Origin: UBA11475 sp902486425 | GTDB taxonomy: Bacteria; Bacillota; Clostridia; Christensenellales; Borkfalkiaceae | Length of the DNA: 64,000 bases | Assembly: GCA_902486425.1 (NCBI GenBank) | Contig: CABTOK010000001.1 | Coordinates: forward strand, 1 to 64,000 | Reading direction: 5' to 3' | Shown here: in pieces, positions 50,869 to 59,005 of the stretch | Position numbering within the stretch: the stretch's first letter is position 1 | How the letters are laid out: every line of letters starts with the position of its first letter | Translations under genes and position numbers: made by a program | Notes under the pieces: generated by a model | What the model saw: the letters and a program-made list of their open reading frames with translations, nothing else | Told to the model about the DNA's origin: nothing | Databases searched by the model: none

Positions 50869-50905
50869 AAAAGCGGCGACAGACAACAATGCCGCCGCTT
50901 TTATA
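50869..50905 (+). terminator. Terminator of the microprotein gene
   Basis: A 10-bp perfect stem (50869-50878 with 50893-50902), A/T-flanked on both sides. Confidence 0.85.
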
Positions 50906-50983
50906 ATTTCGGGGCATATAAAAAGAAACAAAAACTTATAAGTTTTTGCAAATAGCCGAAGCGAAAAAAGAAAGATAAAAATA

Positions 50984-51012
50984 TTGAAATTCCGCTTTTT
51001 ATATGTTATACT
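50984..51012 (+). promoter_or_regulatory. Promoter placing the transcription start at the ruvX GTG
   Basis: TTGAAA at 50984-50989, 17-base spacer, TATACT at 51007-51012. The GTG start at 51019 lies seven bases after the -10, so this mRNA should also be leaderless. Confidence 0.72.
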
Positions 51013-51018
51013 TTAAGC

Positions 51019-51825
51019 GTGGACAGATTTATAGCCTTTGATCTGGGCGAAAAAAGAATAGGCGTAGCGGTGTCGGATCCTTTCAACAAATACGCTTTGC
51101 CGATGAGCACGTATCATCGCAAAAACTTAAAAACCGACCTTGTCGCCCTTAAAAAACTGATTGAAGAAAAGAGCGCTACCGCTATAGTGTGCGGGCTCCC
51201 CGTGAATTTCGACGGAACCGAGAGCATACAGACCGGTCGGGCGAAGTTCTTTATCGAAAAACTTAAAGAAGTTACCGGTTTACCCGTTTACACGGTGGAC
51301 GAAAGGTGTACTTCGATCGAAGCGCACGAAACGCTAAAAGAAGAAAATTATTCTTACAAAGAGAGTATTCGGTATGTGGACACGCTTGCCGCTACGCTTA
51401 TTTTGGAAGATTATTTAAATAACAATTATAAAAAGGAGCAAAAAATGGAAGAGAAGGAAAAAACTACCGGTTGCTGCGACTGCGGCGAAGACGATTGCGA
51501 CTGCTGCGACGAAGAAGCTATATATCTCGAATCCGATGACGGAAGCAAGATTAAATGCTACTACTTAGGCGACCTCGAACACAAAGGCAAAAACTATGTT
51601 GCGTTCCAGACCGCCGAACCCGTCGAAGGCGAAGAAGAAGGTTGCGTTTATATTTACGAAGATTTAGGCGGAGACGAAGAAATGAACCTTGCGCCCATAA
51701 CCGACGATGCGCTTCTTGACGAAGTTTACGAAGCGTTCTGCGAATCTTTCGACGAAGACGACGAATGCGACGGTTGCGAAGAAGAATCCTGCGATTGCTG
51801 CGAACATAACCACGACCACGAATAA
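51019..51825 (+). CDS. ruvX: Holliday-junction resolvase-like RuvX fused to Cys-rich DUF1292 protein
   Basis: The frame starts at GTG 51019. Residues 1-138 are RuvX/YqgF: F-D-L-G-E-K-R-I-G-V-A-V-S-D, G-L-P-V-N-F-D-G, V-D-E-R-C-T-S and V-D-T-L-A-A. RuvX processes pre-16S rRNA and resembles RNase H. From residue 143 it continues without a stop into DUF1292, with I-Y-L-E-S-D-D-G and Y-I-Y-E-D. That part also has two Cys-rich clusters (C-C-D-C-G-E-D-D-C-D-C-C and a Cys/His-rich C terminus) suited to metal binding. Residue 143 is an ATG preceded by AAAAAGGAG, so the second protein may also be made alone. In Bacillus the two are separate adjacent genes. Confidence 0.9.
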   Translation: MDRFIAFDLGEKRIGVAVSDPFNKYALPMSTYHRKNLKTDLVALKKLIEEKSATAIVCGLPVNFDGTESIQTGRAKFFIEKLKEVTGLPVYTVDERCTSIEAHETLKEENYSYKESIRYVDTLAATLILEDYLNNNYKKEQKMEEKEKTTGCCDCGEDDCDCCDEEAIYLESDDGSKIKCYYLGDLEHKGKNYVAFQTAEPVEGEEEGCVYIYEDLGGDEEMNLAPITDDALLDEVYEAFCESFDEDDECDGCEEESCDCCEHNHDHE

Positions 51826-51836
51826 TCAAATAAAAT

Positions 51837-51870
51837 AAAATGCCGTTCCTTTTCGGGGGGCGGCTTTTTA
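51837..51870 (+). terminator. Probable terminator after ruvX
   Basis: Complementary GCCG/CGGC arms with inner C/G pairs and flanking A4 and T5 follow the stop codon closely. Confidence 0.65.
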
Positions 51871-51951
51871 AGTTGCTTTTTAGCAGCAGCGAATACCGGC
51901 GAAAATATTATAAAATTTACGGTAAACAATTGTCTACCGCCGAAAAACGTT

Positions 51952-51979
51952 TTGTCAAAACAAAAAACGGTGTTATGAT
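51952..51979 (+). promoter_or_regulatory. Promoter of the MATE gene
   Basis: TTGTCA at 51952-51957, 16-base spacer, TATGAT at 51974-51979. Confidence 0.55.
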
Positions 51980-52021
51980 ATATTCAAAATTATCGCAAGA
52001 CTATTCAGGAAAACGATTGCT

Positions 52022-53413
52022 ATGCAAAAAACCGACGCTAAAAAAATGATGGTCGAAGGACCGCTTTTTAAAAATATTCTGCTGTTCTCGATACCGCTTA
52101 TATTTTCACAGGTATTGCAGGTATTGTTCAATATGGCGGACGTCGCCGTCGTCGGAAAGTTTTCGGGCGATATTCCGCTCGGCGCAGTCAGTTCGACTTC
52201 TACTCTCGTAGTGCTTCTTACCGGATTCCTTATCGGTCTCGGCAGCGGCATAAACGTTAAAATAGCGCAGTATTACGGAGCGAAAAAGGAAGATGACGTA
52301 AAACATACCGTTTCGACTTCGTTTATAATTTCCGTAGTCGCCGGCTTTATAATTTTAATCGCAACGTTCTTCTTCGGCAGATTCTTTCTCGAAGTATTAA
52401 AAACGGACGAGAAACTTATCGACAAAGCCACGCTTTATCTTAAGATATATGCTTTCGGCATGCCTGCCCTCGGAATATTCAACTTCGGCAACGGCGTTTT
52501 GTCGGCTACCGGCGATACAAAAAGACCGCTCGTATATCTTACGATCGCAGGCGTGCTCAATATAGGACTTAACTTCTTTTTCGTTCTCGTGTTCAAAATG
52601 GACGTCGACGGCGTATCGCTCGCAAGTATCATTTCGCAATACGTTTCGGCAACGCTAGTAATTATCAGAATGGTAAAGATAAAGGCTTGCTACAAGCTCG
52701 ATTTCAAAGATTTGGTGGTGAGCGGCAAAAAAACGCTCGAAGTTTTATATCTCGGTATTCCGGCGGGTATACAGAACGCAATCTTTTCGATAGCGAATTT
52801 ATTTATTCAGGGCGCCGTAAATTCTTTCTCGACCGACGTTATTTCGGGCGTAGGCGCGGCTATGAACGCCGATACCATAATTTACAACGTAATGGGTGCG
52901 TTCTATACGGCGTGTTCGTCGTTTATCGGACAGAATTACGGTGCGGGGAACAAGGACAGAATGCTCAAAAGCTACTTTATATGTACTTTTTACTCTTTTA
53001 TGATCGCGCTTATTTTAGGAGCGTTTTTGTTCTTCAAGGGGGAATTGTTCTTAAGAATATTTACCGATACTCCCGCCGTTATAGAAGCTGGTATGGAAAA
53101 AATAAGAATAATGGCGTTTGCATTCAGCGTTTCGGCGTTTATGGATTGCACGATAGCTGCTTCGAGAGGAATCGGCAAAACTCTCGCTCCGACCATTATA
53201 GTTATTTTAGGTTCGTGTGTTTTTAGAGTGATATGGATATTTACCGTGTTCGCACACTTTAAAACGCTTACGTCGCTCTTCCTTTTATATCTGTTCTCAT
53301 GGGCGATTACCGCCGTTGCGGAAATTATTTATTTTATAATAGCTTTCAAAAAAACTTCGTGTTCGCTTAAACCGACCGGACAGGAGAATACCGATACGCC
53401 CGTAGCGGCGTAA
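52022..53413 (+). CDS. MATE-family multidrug/cation exporter
   Basis: The 463-residue protein has twelve predicted helices. The MATE pattern is clear: P-L-I-F-S-Q-V-L-Q-V-L-F-N-M-A-D, V-V-G-K-F-S-G near the N terminus, G-I-P-A-G-I-Q-N at mid-length, and F-I-G-Q-N-Y-G-A-G. These proteins export drugs or metabolites in exchange for H+ or Na+. The substrate cannot be told. The ribosome binding site (AGGAAAA) is distant and weak. A Thr/Pro-rich tail ends the protein. Confidence 0.93.
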   Translation: MQKTDAKKMMVEGPLFKNILLFSIPLIFSQVLQVLFNMADVAVVGKFSGDIPLGAVSSTSTLVVLLTGFLIGLGSGINVKIAQYYGAKKEDDVKHTVSTSFIISVVAGFIILIATFFFGRFFLEVLKTDEKLIDKATLYLKIYAFGMPALGIFNFGNGVLSATGDTKRPLVYLTIAGVLNIGLNFFFVLVFKMDVDGVSLASIISQYVSATLVIIRMVKIKACYKLDFKDLVVSGKKTLEVLYLGIPAGIQNAIFSIANLFIQGAVNSFSTDVISGVGAAMNADTIIYNVMGAFYTACSSFIGQNYGAGNKDRMLKSYFICTFYSFMIALILGAFLFFKGELFLRIFTDTPAVIEAGMEKIRIMAFAFSVSAFMDCTIAASRGIGKTLAPTIIVILGSCVFRVIWIFTVFAHFKTLTSLFLLYLFSWAITAVAEIIYFIIAFKKTSCSLKPTGQENTDTPVAA

Positions 53414-53451
53414 AAACCGGTTTTAAAAATCCGGAGAATTTAAATTCACGC

Positions 53452-53480
53452 TTGACAATAAAAACTTCATATGATAAAAT
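53452..53480 (+). promoter_or_regulatory. Promoter of the riboswitch-controlled decarboxylase pair
   Basis: TTGACA at 53452-53457, 17-base spacer, TAAAAT at 53475-53480, directly before the riboswitch. Confidence 0.88.
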
Positions 53481-53489
53481 CGTCTTAGT

Positions 53490-53605
53490 TTATGGGGAGT
53501 AGCCGGCGAAGCGCGATTTTACCCTTTATATTTATAAATGCTTCGCGATTAAATCGCTAACACGGGCGTTATGCCCCGGTTTAATTTGAAATGGCAAGAC
53601 CGTAC
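53490..53605 (+). promoter_or_regulatory. yybP-ykoY type (Mn2+-sensing family) riboswitch
   Basis: The 5' side has the hallmark GGGGAGTAGCC (53494-53504) and the 3' side GGCAAGACC (53593-53601); P1 pairs TATGG with CCGTA. An internal helix GCGAAGC/GCTTCGC and a GGGC/GCCC hairpin fit between them. These terminal blocks are the conserved metal-binding landmarks of the yybP-ykoY class. The 3' strand of P1 is shared with the terminator at 53597. Confidence 0.78.
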
Positions 53606-53629
53606 CGTCTTTTCGGTATGGTCTTTTTT
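53597..53629 (+). terminator. Riboswitch terminator (expression platform)
   Basis: An 11-bp stem AGACCGTACCG/CGGTATGGTCT (one G-U) is followed by T6. Its left arm overlaps the 3' end of the aptamer, so ligand binding should prevent termination. Confidence 0.88.
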
Positions 53630-53659
53630 ATTTATACGGCGTTCCTTGAAGGAGAAAAA

Positions 53660-54775
53660 ATGGAATTTTTAACGGAAGCGATTTCGCTTATCACATGGAA
53701 AACCATCCTTATGTGGGCAATCGGCGGGGTGCTTATCTATCTCGCGATAAAAAAGGATATGGAGCCCGCCCTTCTTCTGCCGATAGGTTTCGGCGCGATA
53801 CTCGTGAATATTCCGCTGTCCAACGTTATAGGCGCGGACGGCGGCTCGACGGGTATTATAGAATGGCTGTTCAACGTCGGCATCGAAGCGTCCGAAGCTC
53901 TTCCGATATTGCTTTTTATAGGAATAGGGGCGATGATAGACTTCGAACCGCTCATATCGAATCCGAAGCTTATGATACTCGGAGCTTTCGCGCAGCTCGG
54001 AATATTCCTTACAATAATAATGGCAGTGCTTTTAGGGTTTCCGCTCAAAGATGCGGCTTCGGTCGGAATAATAGGTGCGGCGGACGGACCTACGTCTATT
54101 CTCGTCGCGATAAAGCTCGGCAGTCGCTACGTCGGGCCTATTACGGTGGCGGCGTATTCGTATATGGCGCTCGTTCCGATAATTCAGCCGGCGGTTATAA
54201 AGTGTATAACAACAAAAAAAGAACGCCGCATAAGAATGGAATATTCAACTAAAAAGGTCTCTAAAACGGTTAAAATACTGTTTCCGATAGCGGTTACCGT
54301 CGTTTCGGGACTTATAGCGCCAAAGAGTCTTGCGCTTATAGGTTTTCTGATGTTCGGCAATCTCTTGAACGAATGCGGAGTTCTCTCTTCTCTCGCAGAT
54401 ACGGCGAAAAATACCTTATGCAATCTGGTAACGCTCCTTCTTGGAATAACGATAGCTTTCCAGATGCAGGCGGATAAGTTTTTGTCGAAAGAAACTCTTA
54501 TGATAATGGCTCTCGGCCTTTTTGCTTTCGTGTTCGATACCGTGGGCGGTGTTATGTGCGCCAAAGTTATGAATCTGTTCTGCAAAAATAAAATAAACCC
54601 GATGGTAGGCGCGGCGGGAATTTCGGCATTTCCGATGTCCGCGAGAGTTGTTCATAAAATGGGGCTTAAAGAAGACAACACCAACTTTTTGCTTATGCAT
54701 GCCGTCGGAGCGAACGTTTCGGGACAGATAGCTTCGGCAATATGCGGCGGACTTATAATAGGTCTTATAGTTTAA
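53660..54775 (+). CDS. Sodium-pump decarboxylase beta subunit (OadB/GcdB/MmdB family)
   Basis: The protein has 371 residues from ATG 53660 behind GAAGGAG; a longer frame overlaps the terminator. It is highly hydrophobic with about ten helices and contains the family motifs G-A-M-I-D-F-E-P-L and G-I-I-G-A-A-D-G-P-T-S-I, which carry the essential sodium-binding aspartate. It ends with H-A-V-G-A-N-V-S-G-Q-I-A-S-A. The beta subunit couples biotin-carboxyl decarboxylation to Na+ export. The carboxyltransferase and biotin carrier are not adjacent. Expression is under the riboswitch at 53490. Confidence 0.92.
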   Translation: MEFLTEAISLITWKTILMWAIGGVLIYLAIKKDMEPALLLPIGFGAILVNIPLSNVIGADGGSTGIIEWLFNVGIEASEALPILLFIGIGAMIDFEPLISNPKLMILGAFAQLGIFLTIIMAVLLGFPLKDAASVGIIGAADGPTSILVAIKLGSRYVGPITVAAYSYMALVPIIQPAVIKCITTKKERRIRMEYSTKKVSKTVKILFPIAVTVVSGLIAPKSLALIGFLMFGNLLNECGVLSSLADTAKNTLCNLVTLLLGITIAFQMQADKFLSKETLMIMALGLFAFVFDTVGGVMCAKVMNLFCKNKINPMVGAAGISAFPMSARVVHKMGLKEDNTNFLLMHAVGANVSGQIASAICGGLIIGLIV

Positions 54776-54787
54776 GGAGAAATAAAA

Positions 54788-54970
54788 ATGTTAAGCAACT
54801 TATTGTATTCGGTAAATAGAAACGACCTTTTTTCGTCTCTCGGTATTCTGTGGAAGGGACTTCTCGCGATGGTTATAGTAGTCTCGCTGATAATTTTCGC
54901 TACGTTTATACTGAAACTCGTTTTCCCGGCAAAAGAAAAACAAAATAAAGATACCGAAGAAAAGCAGTAA
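54788..54970 (+). CDS. Small single-helix protein, probable decarboxylase gamma subunit
   Basis: The 60-residue protein has one membrane helix (about 24-46) and a Lys/Glu-rich cytoplasmic tail, the layout of OadG-type gamma subunits that anchor and assemble the sodium-pump decarboxylase. It follows the beta subunit by 12 bases with its own AAGGAG. Assignment rests on topology and position; sequence similarity in this family is low. Confidence 0.65.
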   Translation: MLSNLLYSVNRNDLFSSLGILWKGLLAMVIVVSLIIFATFILKLVFPAKEKQNKDTEEKQ

Positions 54971-55018
54971 ACGGGTGGAAAGGTATTCGCAGAAAAATTT
55001 ATAAAAAATTTTTAAAAA

Positions 55019-55045
55019 TTAGCACTCAACACTTGACAGTGCTAA
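55019..55045 (+). promoter_or_regulatory. CIRCE operator 1 (HrcA site)
   Basis: TTAGCACTC, nine bases, CAGTGCTAA: one mismatch to the consensus. It overlaps the clpB -35 box (TTGACA 55033-55038), with a -10 near 55056-55063. Confidence 0.92.
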
Positions 55046-55077
55046 TTTTTTGTTGTATATAATATGGTATAAAAAGG

Positions 55078-55104
55078 TTGGCACTCTAACACATAGAGTG
55101 CTAA
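55078..55104 (+). promoter_or_regulatory. CIRCE operator 2 (HrcA site)
   Basis: TTGGCACTC, nine bases, GAGTGCTAA: one mismatch to the consensus. It lies just downstream of the predicted transcription start, so the promoter is bracketed by two HrcA sites. Confidence 0.92.
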
Positions 55105-55222
55105 AAAGAATTTGTTTTCCGCTACCGTGTAACGGGGAGCGAATAAAGACCTTACATTAAGTTCCTTCTTTATAATAAAAAAATATAAAAGGGGAACAAG
55201 GAAGAATAAGGAGGTAAAATAT

Positions 55223-57805
55223 ATGAATTTCGATAAATACACTCAGAATTCCGCTCTTGCGGTCGAGGCGGCTAAAAAGTACGCCGTCGAAAACGGCAAT
55301 CAGGAGATAAAAGAAGCGCATTTGTTATACGGACTTTTAACGCTCGACGACTCGTTTCTGAAAGAGCTTTTAGACGGGAACTTTAATTTAAGATCGGACG
55401 AAGTTTTAAGAAGAACAGACGCCGCGGTCGCAAAGTACCCCAAGATCTCCAACGTAAGCGGACTTTATATAGATTCCAGACTTAACGAAGCTTTGACCGA
55501 CGCCGAAAAAGCCGCGGCGGAAATGAAAGACGATTATATTTCGGTAGAACATCTTTTCATCGGTATGATCGATAAACCCGACGACGATATGAAGGAGATA
55601 TTCGCCGCGATGGGTATGGAAAAGAATAAATTCCTTTCCGCGCTCGAAAAAGTAAGGGGCGGGCAGAGAGTTACTGGCGAAAATCCGGAAGCTACTTACA
55701 ACGCCATGAAAAAGTACGGCATCGACCTTGTCGAAACGGCGAGAGCGAATAAACTCGATCCCGTTATCGGCAGAGATTCCGAAATCCGTAACGTTATAAG
55801 AATTTTGTCGCGTAAGACGAAGAACAACCCCGTTCTGATCGGCGAAGCCGGCGTAGGTAAAACCGCTATCGTCGAAGGTCTTGCTCAGAGGATAGTAAAA
55901 GGCGACGTTCCGCAGAGTCTTATGGGGAAAACTATATTCTCGCTCGATATGGGATCTCTCGTCGCCGGCGCGAAATACCGCGGCGAATTCGAAGAAAGAC
56001 TTAAAGCCGTTCTTAACGAAGTCAAAAAGTCCGAAGGTAAAATCATACTCTTTATCGACGAACTTCACCTTATCGTCGGCGCGGGTAAAACCGACGGCGC
56101 GATGGATGCGGGCAATATTTTAAAGCCCATGCTCGCAAGGGGCGAACTCCACTGCATCGGCGCGACCACTCTCGACGAGTACAGAAAGTATATCGAAAAG
56201 GATCCCGCTCTCGAAAGAAGATTCCAGCCTGTTTTGGCAGGCGAACCTACCGTTGAAGATACCATCTCTATTTTAAGAGGTCTTAAAGAAAGATACGAAG
56301 TATTCCACGGCGTGAAGATTGCGGATAACGCGCTCGTCGCCGCGGCAACGCTTTCGAACAGATATATCACCGACAGATTTTTGCCCGATAAGGCTATCGA
56401 CCTTGTGGACGAAGCCTGCGCGATGATAAGAACCGAAATAGATTCTTCTCCCGCGGAAATGGACGAAATAAAACATAAAATCGTTCAGCACGAGATCGAA
56501 ATAACTTCGCTTAAAAAAGAAACGGATAAACTCTCGGTCGAAAGACTTAAAGAACTCGAAAAAGAACTTGCGGATCTTAAAGACAAGTACAACGCGTATG
56601 AAGCTAAATTAAAGAACGAAAAGGCGGCTATCGAAAAGGTCCATAAGGCGAAAGAAGAGCTCAACAAAGCCAAAGCCGAAATGGAAAAGGCTGAAAGAGA
56701 ATACGACCTTAACAAGGCTGCCGAACTCAAATATTCGGTAATTCCGAAGCTCGAAAAAGAAATCGCCGAAGAAGAAAAGAACGGCGCCGGCAAGACCGAA
56801 CTCGTAAAGAGCAAGGTAACCGAGGACGAAATCGCCGAAATCGTCGCTCGTAGAACGGGTATCCCCGTAAGTAAGCTCGTCGAAGGCGAAAGAGAAAAAC
56901 TTTTACACCTTGACGACGTGCTTCACGAAAGGGTAATCGGTCAGGACGAAGCGGTAACCAAAGTTTCGGAAGCGATACTTCGTTCGAGAGCCGGTATAGC
57001 CGATCCCGACAGACCTATAGGCAGTTTTATGTTCTTAGGCCCGACCGGCGTAGGTAAAACCGAACTTGCGAAAACCCTTGCGAAAACACTTTTCGACGAC
57101 GAAAACAGCATGGTCAGAATAGATATGACCGAGTATATGGAAAAATTCAGCGTCTCGAGACTTATCGGCGCGCCTCCGGGATACGTCGGATACGATGAAG
57201 GCGGTCAGCTTACCGAGGCGGTAAGAAGAAGACCTTACTCCGTCGTATTGTTCGACGAAATCGAAAAGGCTCATCCCGACGTCTTCAATATTCTTTTGCA
57301 GGTACTCGACGACGGCAGAATAACCGACTCGCAGGGCAGAACGGTAGATTTTAAAAATACCGTAATCATTCTTACTTCCAACATCGGCGCGCCCGCTATA
57401 CTTAACGGACTCAAACCCGACGGCACGATAAGCAAAGAAGCCATGGACGAAGTAACCACCGAACTTAAAGCGGCATTCAGACCGGAATTTTTGAACAGAC
57501 TCGACGATATAATCTTCTTTAAACCGCTTACCGAGAAGGAAATAGTAGGCATAGTAAATCTTCTTCTTAAGAAGGTCGAAGGCAGGCTTTCGGATAAACA
57601 GGTCAAGTTAAATGTTACCGACGCCGCTAAAAAGTATATCGTTAAGAACGGTTACGACGTCGCTTACGGAGCGAGACCGCTTAAAAGATTTATCGAACAT
57701 AACGTCGAAACAATGGTTGCGAAGGAGCTTATATTGAAAGATATCGCTCCCGGCACGACTATAACCGTAGATTCCGACGGCGAAAAACTTTTTGTAAAGG
57801 AATAA
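55223..57805 (+). CDS. clpB: ATP-dependent disaggregase ClpB
   Basis: The 860-residue protein has the Clp N domain (1-145), a first AAA+ module (Walker A G-E-A-G-V-G-K-T near 207), the long coiled-coil middle domain (about 410-530, rich in Lys/Glu heptads) that distinguishes ClpB from ClpA/ClpC, a second AAA+ module (G-P-T-G-V-G-K-T-E near 606) and the C-terminal domain. It rescues aggregated proteins with DnaK. There is no ClpP-binding I-G-F loop expected for degradation. Two CIRCE sites make it an HrcA-regulated heat-shock gene. AAGGAGG precedes the start. Confidence 0.97.
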   Translation: MNFDKYTQNSALAVEAAKKYAVENGNQEIKEAHLLYGLLTLDDSFLKELLDGNFNLRSDEVLRRTDAAVAKYPKISNVSGLYIDSRLNEALTDAEKAAAEMKDDYISVEHLFIGMIDKPDDDMKEIFAAMGMEKNKFLSALEKVRGGQRVTGENPEATYNAMKKYGIDLVETARANKLDPVIGRDSEIRNVIRILSRKTKNNPVLIGEAGVGKTAIVEGLAQRIVKGDVPQSLMGKTIFSLDMGSLVAGAKYRGEFEERLKAVLNEVKKSEGKIILFIDELHLIVGAGKTDGAMDAGNILKPMLARGELHCIGATTLDEYRKYIEKDPALERRFQPVLAGEPTVEDTISILRGLKERYEVFHGVKIADNALVAAATLSNRYITDRFLPDKAIDLVDEACAMIRTEIDSSPAEMDEIKHKIVQHEIEITSLKKETDKLSVERLKELEKELADLKDKYNAYEAKLKNEKAAIEKVHKAKEELNKAKAEMEKAEREYDLNKAAELKYSVIPKLEKEIAEEEKNGAGKTELVKSKVTEDEIAEIVARRTGIPVSKLVEGEREKLLHLDDVLHERVIGQDEAVTKVSEAILRSRAGIADPDRPIGSFMFLGPTGVGKTELAKTLAKTLFDDENSMVRIDMTEYMEKFSVSRLIGAPPGYVGYDEGGQLTEAVRRRPYSVVLFDEIEKAHPDVFNILLQVLDDGRITDSQGRTVDFKNTVIILTSNIGAPAILNGLKPDGTISKEAMDEVTTELKAAFRPEFLNRLDDIIFFKPLTEKEIVGIVNLLLKKVEGRLSDKQVKLNVTDAAKKYIVKNGYDVAYGARPLKRFIEHNVETMVAKELILKDIAPGTTITVDSDGEKLFVKE

Positions 57806-57843
57806 TCGGGCGTTATGCCTTATAAAAAATTACAATTAAACGG

Positions 57844-57875
57844 AAAAGGCACGGTTTCGACGAACCGTGCCTTTT
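57844..57875 (+). terminator. Terminator of clpB
   Basis: A 13-bp perfect stem (57844-57856 with 57863-57875) with A/T flanks. The rest of 57876-58167 contains only the rpsB promoter and leader. Confidence 0.88.
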
Positions 57876-58019
57876 GAAATACTGCCGTAAATAAAAAACA
57901 AAAATAAAAAAAGCGTAAATTCCGTCGCAAAAAAGGGAATAATGCGTAAACATACGTTTCCGTACGACCTGAAAATCTCTGAAATATATAAAATGTCGTT
58001 AATTTTTAGGCATTTAAAG

Positions 58020-58048
58020 TTGATTTTAATATATAAATATGGTAAAAT
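58020..58048 (+). promoter_or_regulatory. Promoter of rpsB-tsf
   Basis: TTGATT at 58020-58025, 17-base spacer, TAAAAT at 58043-58048. A leader of about 110 bases follows, GC-richer near 58085-58150 and able to fold, as expected for an S2-regulated leader. Confidence 0.75.
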
Positions 58049-58167
58049 AATTTCGCTAAAAAATTCACACCCGAAACGGAACGGCTTTTCGTGCGGCAAA
58101 AATTCTATTTCATTTGCCGTGGCGCCGGTTATTTTACGTCGGGGAGGATTAACGGAGGTATAATTTT

Positions 58168-58935
58168 ATGGCAGTAATTACTATGAAGCAGTTACTCGAA
58201 GCAGGCGTCCATTTCGGACATCAGACAAGACGTTGGAACCCGAAGATGAAAAAGTACATCTACGGTGAAAGAAACGGTATTCACATCATCAACCTTGAAC
58301 AGACCGTAGAACTTATCGAAAAAGACGCATATCCCTTTATCGTCGAAACCGTCAAAGAAGGCAAGTCGGTACTTTTCGTAGGAACCAAGAAACAGGCTCA
58401 GGAAGCTATCAAGACCGAAGCGGAACGTTGCGGAATGTTCTATGTTAACGAAAGATGGCTCGGCGGTACTCTTACAAACTTCAAGACCATCAGATCGAGA
58501 ATAGACAGACTCAACAAGCTCGACAATATGGAAAAGAGCGGCGAGTTCGAACTTCTTCCCAAGAAGGAAGTAGCTCTTTTAAAGACCGAAAGAGATAAAC
58601 TTCAGGCAAATCTCGGAGGTATCAGAGAAATGAGAAATCTTCCCGGAGTAATGTTCATCGTTGACCCCGCGGACGAAGATATCGCAGTTAAAGAAGCTAA
58701 AAAGCTTAATATTCCCATCGTTGCGATCACCGATACGAATTGCGATCCCGACCTTATCGATCACGTAATTCCCGGCAACGACGACGCTATAAGAGCAGTT
58801 AAACTCATCGCTTCCGTAATCGCGGACGCGGTTATCGAAGCCAAAGGCGGCGAACAGATGGAAGAAACCGCTACGGAAGCTACCGAAGCTCCCGTCGAAG
58901 AAGCTACTGCCGAAACTGCGGAAAAAGCCGAATAA
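58168..58935 (+). CDS. rpsB: 30S ribosomal protein S2
   Basis: The 255-residue protein begins with the S2 signature T-M-K-Q-L-L-E-A-G-V-H-F-G-H-Q-T-R-R-W-N-P and has F-V-G-T-K-K-Q-A-Q, R-W-L-G-G-T-L-T-N and the loop D-P-D-L-I-D-H-V-I-P-G-N-D-D. An acidic Ala/Glu-rich tail extends the C terminus. ACGGAGGT precedes the start. tsf follows after 70 bases. Confidence 0.98.
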   Translation: MAVITMKQLLEAGVHFGHQTRRWNPKMKKYIYGERNGIHIINLEQTVELIEKDAYPFIVETVKEGKSVLFVGTKKQAQEAIKTEAERCGMFYVNERWLGGTLTNFKTIRSRIDRLNKLDNMEKSGEFELLPKKEVALLKTERDKLQANLGGIREMRNLPGVMFIVDPADEDIAVKEAKKLNIPIVAITDTNCDPDLIDHVIPGNDDAIRAVKLIASVIADAVIEAKGGEQMEETATEATEAPVEEATAETAEKAE

Positions 58936-59005
58936 TTCTATGCGGGCGGGTTTATGAAACATAAGTCCGCCGCTATAAAAAATATATAACGGAGGAACCA
59001 TAACT

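Noticed and set aside
52687..53226. 179-residue open frame inside the MATE gene
   Set aside because: An overlapping frame with Arg/Tyr-rich nonsense composition; the MATE protein is well supported.
53490..53605. DUF1646-type sodium riboswitch
   Set aside because: The downstream genes suggest sodium, but the visible conserved blocks are those of yybP-ykoY; the sodium class consensus could not be checked by eye.
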